Made by a program: the position numbers and the translations under genes. A stretch of 64,000 bases of DNA, from the NCBI GenBank assembly GCA_019359115.1, contig JAHHHW010000074.1:1-64000 (forward strand), given 5' to 3'. Below are positions 59,383-64,000 of this stretch, in pieces. The number at the start of each line of letters is the position of its first letter. Positions within the stretch are counted from its first letter, which is position 1. The stretch is from Pelatocladus maniniholoensis HA4357-MV3. Its GTDB lineage: Bacteria; Cyanobacteriota; Cyanobacteriia; Cyanobacteriales; Nostocaceae. Below the pieces are notes generated by a model. That model was not told where the DNA came from. It did no database searches and was given only the letters and a program-made list of their open reading frames with translations.

Positions 59383-59592
59383 ATGGAGACATTAGAATTC
59401 ATCATTTATCCAGATGGTCGGGTACAGGAGAAAGTCACAGGTATTGTAGGTAATTCCTGCGCCGAAGTGACTGCGGCTATAGAAGCACAGCTGGGACAAG
59501 TGCTTAGTCATGAGCCAACATCAGAATTCTTTGCCGCCAAGGTGCAGCAATCTGGAGTGGTGAACACACAAACCACTCATAGCGGTTGGTAA
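59383..59592 (+). CDS. DUF2997 domain protein
   Basis: 69 residues. LEFIIYPDGRVQEKVTGIVGNSC is the DUF2997 signature. The family is small, conserved in cyanobacteria and of unknown function. It is the first gene of a three-gene set with Ycf35 and a ferredoxin, 45 bases before Ycf35. The conserved neighbourhood suggests that the three work together in an iron-sulfur related process; this is inference. Confidence 0.85.
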   Translation: METLEFIIYPDGRVQEKVTGIVGNSCAEVTAAIEAQLGQVLSHEPTSEFFAAKVQQSGVVNTQTTHSGW

Positions 59593-59637
59593 ATTTACAC
59601 AAACACAAACATTTAGTTTAGTCGATTCATAACCACC

Positions 59638-60024
59638 ATGTCACACTTTAGCCAAATTAAAACCCAAATCCGTAACCTTGAGTCTTTGCAAGATGCTCTC
59701 TCTGACTTGGGTTTAGACTGGAAGCAAGGGCCGCGTCAAGTGCGTGGCTATCGTGGTCAAACTCACAGTGCTGAGATTACTATCGAGCAAGAAAATGGCT
59801 ACGATGTTGGTTTCAAATGGAATGGCAAAGAATACGAACTGGTAGCTGATTTGCAATATTGGCAACAAAACTTATCTGTGGAAGGATTCTTGCGCCAGGT
59901 AACGCAGCGCTATGCTTATCAAACAGTCATGAAAGAGACAGTAAAGGCAGGCTTTCAAGTTGCTGAACAACAAAAAAATGAAGATGGTTCAATTCGTCTG
60001 GTAGTGCAACGCTGGAGTGCGTAA
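59638..60024 (+). CDS. ycf35: Ycf35 family (DUF1257) protein
   Basis: 128 residues. It opens MSHFSQIKTQIRNLESLQDAL and matches the DUF1257/Ycf35 family of cyanobacteria and red algal plastids. The function is not established. Its stop overlaps the ferredoxin start by one base (TAATG), so the two are translationally coupled. Confidence 0.9.
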   Translation: MSHFSQIKTQIRNLESLQDALSDLGLDWKQGPRQVRGYRGQTHSAEITIEQENGYDVGFKWNGKEYELVADLQYWQQNLSVEGFLRQVTQRYAYQTVMKETVKAGFQVAEQQKNEDGSIRLVVQRWSA

Positions 60025-60485
60025 TGTCTGATTTTTTGCCGTCGCTGGAAGAACAGGAAGATAACCGATCTGGACTCGAACCAGAATTAGGCGGCTTTTT
60101 GCGGGACGCCCCAGAACGCTCTGGTTTAGAGCCGGAGTTAGGGGGTATGCTACGTCAAAAGGGTGTGTATGTTGATGAAATCACTTGTATTGGCTGTAAG
60201 CACTGCGCTTTTGTTGCCCGTAACACTTTCTATATAGAACCAGATTATGGGCGATCGCGTGTCATGCGTCAAGATGGTGATTCCGAGGAAATAATTCAAG
60301 AGGCAATAGATACTTGTCCAGTTGATTGTATCCATTGGATTGATTACACCGAAATAAAACGTTTGGAAGAAGAACGTAAGTATCAAGTCATACCTGTTGT
60401 CGGCTACCCTGTAGAAGGTGCAGTTGCAACTTCTGAGCGACGACGCAAAAAGCAAAAATCAAAACCAAAAAAATCCCGTTATTAA
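60024..60485 (+). CDS. 4Fe-4S ferredoxin with duplicated N-terminal motif
   Basis: 153 residues. Cys55, Cys58, Cys61 and Cys98 fit one 4Fe-4S cluster (CIGCKHC...CPVDC; Cys102 is extra). The N-terminus has two copies of RSGLEPELGG at 15-24 and 32-41. The C-terminus is very basic (RRRKKQKSKPKKSRY), which could bind nucleic acid or membranes; that is a guess. It is the last gene of the DUF2997-Ycf35 operon and is followed by a terminator. Confidence 0.88.
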   Translation: MSDFLPSLEEQEDNRSGLEPELGGFLRDAPERSGLEPELGGMLRQKGVYVDEITCIGCKHCAFVARNTFYIEPDYGRSRVMRQDGDSEEIIQEAIDTCPVDCIHWIDYTEIKRLEEERKYQVIPVVGYPVEGAVATSERRRKKQKSKPKKSRY

Positions 60486-60518
60486 ATACAACTGGTTCCG
60501 AAATAATCATAAAGAAGA

Positions 60519-60548
60519 CGGCTGGAAATCCAGCCTTTTTATTTTTTC
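60519..60548 (+). terminator. Terminator after the ferredoxin gene
   Basis: GGCTGG (60520-60525) and CCAGCC (60530-60535) around AAAT, followed by TTTTTATTTTTT. It is 34 bases after the stop. Confidence 0.9.
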
Positions 60549-60780
60549 AAGCAAATTATTCACATTTTTAGTTTTTTTATTTTGTGCTTCATGATTTTTT
60601 GATAAAAATTTTATGTAAAAACGTGAATTGTTTGTGAACTTGCTTGATTTCTAGTGTTGTTTTAGATTTGATTGCTTTAACATCTTTAATTAATGCTTCA
60701 CTAAAGAATATAAAATGTGAAGCAGTGGGTATGTGCAGACGCTAGCACAACTCTGAAATAAAAAGTCAGAGGACGCTCTT

Positions 60781-60924
60781 ATGTTTAAGCTAGGTTCAAC
60801 AAATTCAATCTTCCTGGCTCACATCCAGCAAGTATTGCTAGGGGGTAGTCTTTTCATCGAATATGATCTAGTGCTTCAGAGTGTCTATGCTGTGAGGATT
60901 CCTGGTGGTTTAACTCCACCCTGA
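60781..60924 (+). CDS. Possible 47-residue small protein
   Basis: ATG at 60781, TGA at 60922. AGAGGA lies 8 bases before the ATG. The peptide is moderately hydrophobic in the middle (FLAHIQQVLLGGSLFIEYDL) and ends RIPGGLTPP. Composition looks more protein-like than the surrounding AT-rich spacer. No family is recognised. It lies 240 bases beyond a terminator, so it would need its own promoter. Confidence 0.35.
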   Translation: MFKLGSTNSIFLAHIQQVLLGGSLFIEYDLVLQSVYAVRIPGGLTPP

Positions 60925-61473
60925 GTAGATTGATTTAAATGCTTCTGTCTGTAGTTGTAAAAAGTGATAAGGATTCTATTCTCTTAATCTTGCTGGAGAG
61001 AGATTCTACACGACAACATAGAAGTTTATTCTATGTTTACCTTTCAGTACTGCAAATGTACTAGGTTGACCATGAATTTTTCGCCAATAGTTTAGTTAAT
61101 CTGGATGAATAGGTGTGTTAACACTTTATCCATATATATATTACTGAATAATAAAATCAAGAGTTTGCCAAATATTAAGGGTAAAGCCTTACTTTGTATA
61201 ATTCTTTGAAACATTTATTCAGTAAGAGTGACTGGAGTAACATTCAAAGTCGCTTTGGATAAGTGTCACTTAATTTATTTGCAAAAACGAAGGTTTAGAC
61301 TATAGTTGAGTTTTTGTCACAAGGGTAAAGTAACAACACTTTGTACCCAGAAAATTATCGCGACATAACAGATTTTATCTCTGCAATTAGGATATTAAAC
61401 GTAGTTGGTAATTGCTTAATTCTGTTACCGCTCTTCAGAGTAACACAACACAACACAAAAGACTAAACTTGAT
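60925..61473. other. Spacer upstream of the glycosyltransferase gene
   Basis: 549 AT-rich bases. I see no gene and no strong promoter motif; ACAC repeats (61443-61456) lie just before the next start. Confidence 0.5.
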
Positions 61474-62508
61474 ATGACTTCAATGCCAAATATTCCCTCA
61501 GTTGCTATATGTATTCCCACTTATAATCAAGCCCAATACTTGATTGAGTCCGTAACTAGTGCTTGTCGCCAAACTTATCCAAACGTGGAAGTATGGGTTT
61601 CAGACGATCACAGTACTGACAAAACACCTCAAGTGATGGAAAAGTTGTGTCAGCAGTTTCCGCAAGTGCATTACTATCAGCAACCTAAAAACATGGGTAT
61701 TGCTGGTAATAATTCTTGGTTAATGAGTCAGCCAAAAACTGACTTTATCGTACGTCTAGACTCAGATGATGCTTTAATGCCAAATTACGTGGAGAAATTA
61801 GTTTCTCTGCTACAAAAATATCCAGAAGCTGGTTATGCTCATACTGCTATCCAGGAAATGGATGAGTATGGAAAAAATCATTCCATAGGACGAGTTGTCA
61901 GAAAAAAAGAGTTTCAAAATTCAGATGACGCGCTAATGGCAGCAGTTACTGGCTATAGAGTAGCAGCGAATATTATCATGTTTAGAACCAAGGCACTCCA
62001 AGAACTAAGATATTACGAAAATGGGCCTGAATATGTTGAAGATTATGATTTATCTGTCAGAATCGCCGATGCTGGCTATGGAAATGTTTATGCAGATGAA
62101 ATATTAGCAAAATATCGAGTTTGGACTGATGTGAATAAAACACGTTCCAAACGGAAACATTTGCAGCTAAAAGGATATATTCGGATTTTTGAAGAGAGTT
62201 TTTTCCCTGCTTTTCAACGGCGAGGCTGGAACACAAAAGTGTTAGATAAACAGAGACGCAAGATAGCAATCATACACTCAGCCTATTGTTTTCTTCCTAT
62301 TTTTAATCAAAAAGAAAGAGCAGAACTTGTTACCTTGTTAAAACAGTTGGGTGATTCGCCTGTTTTGCAACTGCGAATTTTTGCATTGTCTTTAGGTTTC
62401 GCTCCTTTCTTTGAATGGCAACATCACACAGAACTGAAATTAAAAGGTTTTGTTAAAGACTGGTTAAGCAAACTGAAAAACATGACAGCAATCAAAGCAG
62501 CAGGATAA
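61474..62508 (+). CDS. Family 2 glycosyltransferase
   Basis: 344 residues. The GT-A core has ICIPTYNQAQYL, the DDHSTDKT loop and the DxD-like metal motif in RLDSDDALMPNY. EDYDLSVRIADAGYG is the acceptor-side motif. It transfers a sugar from a nucleotide sugar, probably in exopolysaccharide, lipopolysaccharide or glycolipid synthesis; the substrate is unknown. No membrane helices are evident. It is a lone gene, not in a polysaccharide cluster. Confidence 0.92.
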   Translation: MTSMPNIPSVAICIPTYNQAQYLIESVTSACRQTYPNVEVWVSDDHSTDKTPQVMEKLCQQFPQVHYYQQPKNMGIAGNNSWLMSQPKTDFIVRLDSDDALMPNYVEKLVSLLQKYPEAGYAHTAIQEMDEYGKNHSIGRVVRKKEFQNSDDALMAAVTGYRVAANIIMFRTKALQELRYYENGPEYVEDYDLSVRIADAGYGNVYADEILAKYRVWTDVNKTRSKRKHLQLKGYIRIFEESFFPAFQRRGWNTKVLDKQRRKIAIIHSAYCFLPIFNQKERAELVTLLKQLGDSPVLQLRIFALSLGFAPFFEWQHHTELKLKGFVKDWLSKLKNMTAIKAAG

Positions 62509-62883
62509 GTTTTTTGGTGTAACTAAAAACAACCTTGATTGATGCAGGCTATGGTAAGAATACGCCACTTGTGAAACAGTAAGAGTTAAAAAATCTGACT
62601 GAGAGCAGATTGCAATTTGGTGAAGAACATGTATGAGAGCAAACGACCGTTCGCCCTTACACATGTTCTTCATTTATGTATTAGTTATGCAACTAAAAGA
62701 TATTGGACATTATTAACTAACTTCTTTATTGTTGTGATTAAGGCAACACGCGTAATCAAACTGTAATCTTTCAATTCACACAGGTAATAAAAAGCTCTCG
62801 CCATAAGCATTTAGCTTCTCGGTGAGTGATTCACTATTTTTGATACCATCTAAAAAATGCGACGGCTTAAAACAGGTTCAAGT
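62509..62883. other. Spacer upstream of leuC
   Basis: 375 bases. It contains the 62621-62672 inverted repeat and otherwise AT-rich sequence. No gene seen; the leuC promoter should lie in the right half. Confidence 0.5.
62621..62672. repeat. 12-bp perfect inverted repeat with inner GAACGG-type patch
   Basis: TGAAGAACATGT (62621-62632) pairs with ACATGTTCTTCA (62661-62672). The 28-base interior contains GCAAACGACCGTTCGCCC, like a decayed copy of a dispersed GGGGCGAACGGCCGTTCGCCCC palindrome. No T-run follows. Confidence 0.6.
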
Positions 62884-64000
62884 ATGAGCAAAGGTACACT
62901 TTTTGACAAAGTTTGGGACTTACACACTGTTGGTACACTTCCTTCAGGACAGACACAACTATTAATAGGACTACACCTGATTCATGAAGTTACAAGTCCC
63001 CAAGCCTTTGCTATGTTGAGGGAGCGGGGTTTAAAGGTATTATTTCCAGAACGAACGATCGCTACAGTAGATCATATTGTACCGACAACCAATCAGGCAC
63101 GTCCTTTTGCTGATACGTTAGCAGAAGAAATGATGCAGGCGCTAGAGCAAAACTGTCAAGAAAATGGCATTACCTTCCATAATATTGGTTCCGGTAATCA
63201 GGGTATTGTACATGTAATTGCACCAGAACAGGGACTTACCCAGCCAGGAATGACGATCGCCTGTGGAGATAGCCACACTTCAACTCATGGTGCATTTGGT
63301 GCGATCGCTTTTGGTATTGGTACTAGCCAAGTCCGCGACGTTCTCGCCTCCCAAACCCTGGCTTTATCTAAACTCAAAGTCCGCAAAATCGAAGTTAACG
63401 GCACTCTCAAACCAGGTGTTTACGCCAAAGATGTTATCCTTCATGTCATTCGTACCCTTGGTGTAAAAGGTGGCGTGGGATATGCCTATGAATACGCAGG
63501 TACTACCTTTGAGCAAATGAACATGGAAGAACGGATGACCGTTTGTAATATGTCCATTGAAGGTGGAGCGCGTTGCGGTTACATTAATCCAGATCAAGTC
63601 ACTTACGAATATCTCAAGGGTAGAGACTTTGCTCCCAAGAGCGCAGACTGGGAAAAAGCAGTTGCTTGGTGGGAATCAATCAAGAGTGATATTGATGCTG
63701 AGTATGATGACATTGTAGTATTTGACGCCGCCGAAATTCCTCCTACAGTGACTTGGGGTATTACACCCGGTCAAGGTATTGGCGTTAACCAGTTTGTACC
63801 CTCCGCCGAACAATTAGCAGAAGAAGATCGCCAAATTGCCCAAGAAGCTTACATATACATGGATCTAGCTCCTGGTCAACCCATCCAAGGTATAAAAGTT
63901 GATGTCTGCTTTATTGGTAGCTGTACCAACGGCAGAATTAGCGATTTGCGAGAAGCAGCTAAAGTTGCCAAAGGGCGTCAAGTTGCCGAAGGAGTCAAAG
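62884..64000 (+). CDS. leuC: 3-isopropylmalate dehydratase large subunit (partial, runs off window end)
   Basis: ATG at 62884; the frame is open to base 64000, giving about 372 residues of an expected ~467. LeuC with LeuD isomerises 2-isopropylmalate to 3-isopropylmalate using a 4Fe-4S cluster. Signatures are [12 protein letters not shown] at the start, [21 protein letters not shown], and [14 protein letters not shown], which carries the first cluster Cys. The other two cluster Cys should lie beyond the window. leuD is expected downstream. Confidence 0.97.
   Translation, partial: MSKGTLFDKVWDLHTVGTLPSGQTQLLIGLHLIHEVTSPQAFAMLRERGLKVLFPERTIATVDHIVPTTNQARPFADTLAEEMMQALEQNCQENGITFHNIGSGNQGIVHVIAPEQGLTQPGMTIACGDSHTSTHGAFGAIAFGIGTSQVRDVLASQTLALSKLKVRKIEVNGTLKPGVYAKDVILHVIRTLGVKGGVGYAYEYAGTTFEQMNMEERMTVCNMSIEGGARCGYINPDQVTYEYLKGRDFAPKSADWEKAVAWWESIKSDIDAEYDDIVVFDAAEIPPTVTWGITPGQGIGVNQFVPSAEQLAEEDRQIAQEAYIYMDLAPGQPIQGIKVDVCFIGSCTNGRISDLREAAKVAKGRQVAEGVK

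Noticed and set aside
62884-64000. Truncated leuC pseudogene
   Set aside because: The frame is fully open to the window end; the missing C-terminus is only the window boundary.

Overview
The window comes from a filamentous, very probably heterocyst-forming and hormogonium-forming cyanobacterium (order Nostocales; Nostoc, Fischerella and Calothrix relatives all fit). The evidence is psbA, the many copies of the HIP1 octamer GCGATCGC, a complete hmp hormogonium taxis locus with hmpF, the pilB-pilT-pilC genes, Ycf35 and Tic20 homologues, AT-rich spacers full of 7-14 bp tandem repeats, and REP-like palindromes. The gene content is mostly chromosomal housekeeping. I see no rRNA, tRNA, CRISPR array or intact transposase.

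Layout. 1-4651: a 14-bp tandem array, then a DUF1574-like SGNH protein and an MBOAT acyltransferase, a likely pair for O-acylation of an extracellular polymer. 4924-6006: psbA with a strong terminator. 6748-19289: the chemosensory operon hmpA-B-C-D-E (minus strand) with hmpF divergent, which controls type IV pilus gliding of hormogonia. 19460-22623: two MscS channels around a LapA-like protein. 22974-32575: tilS, glyA, a small Cys protein, a Tic20 protein, a FAH-family hydrolase, rpsF, a coiled-coil protein, a STAS protein, a DedA protein and argG. 32765-33221: a DUF6888/DUF6887 pair whose first gene is split by a ~100-bp insertion. 33303-43148: a DUF2993 protein, a sugar-binding lipoprotein, an MFS transporter, accD, pilD, a small unknown, leuB and a GH57 enzyme. 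43340-49399: rsgA, tusA, dnaJ, dnaK and grpE, all on the minus strand. 49788-54303: pilB, pilT and pilC. 54395-57602: a four-gene cluster with a ZorA/ZorB-like membrane motor and two unknown small proteins. 57712-64000: a saccharopine dehydrogenase-like oxidoreductase, a DUF2997-Ycf35-ferredoxin operon, a family 2 glycosyltransferase and a leuC cut by the window end.

How the genes work together. Type IV pilus motility is the strongest theme: hmpA-F (signalling and polar organisation), pilB/pilT/pilC (extension ATPase, retraction ATPase, platform) and pilD (prepilin peptidase) all lie within 48 kb. The STAS protein could belong to a partner-switching branch of the same control, but that is only an inference. 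The chaperones grpE, dnaK and dnaJ lie in order, with dnaJ, tusA and rsgA joined by 4-base stop/start overlaps.

The best candidate for something undescribed is 54395-57602. It has a MotA/ExbB-like subunit with a ~460-residue cytoplasmic tail and an OmpA-like subunit with an intramembrane Asp, which is the architecture of the Zorya anti-phage motor. None of the known Zorya effectors (ZorC/D, ZorE, ZorF/G) is adjacent. In their place are an unrecognised 122-residue protein and a 50-residue protein.
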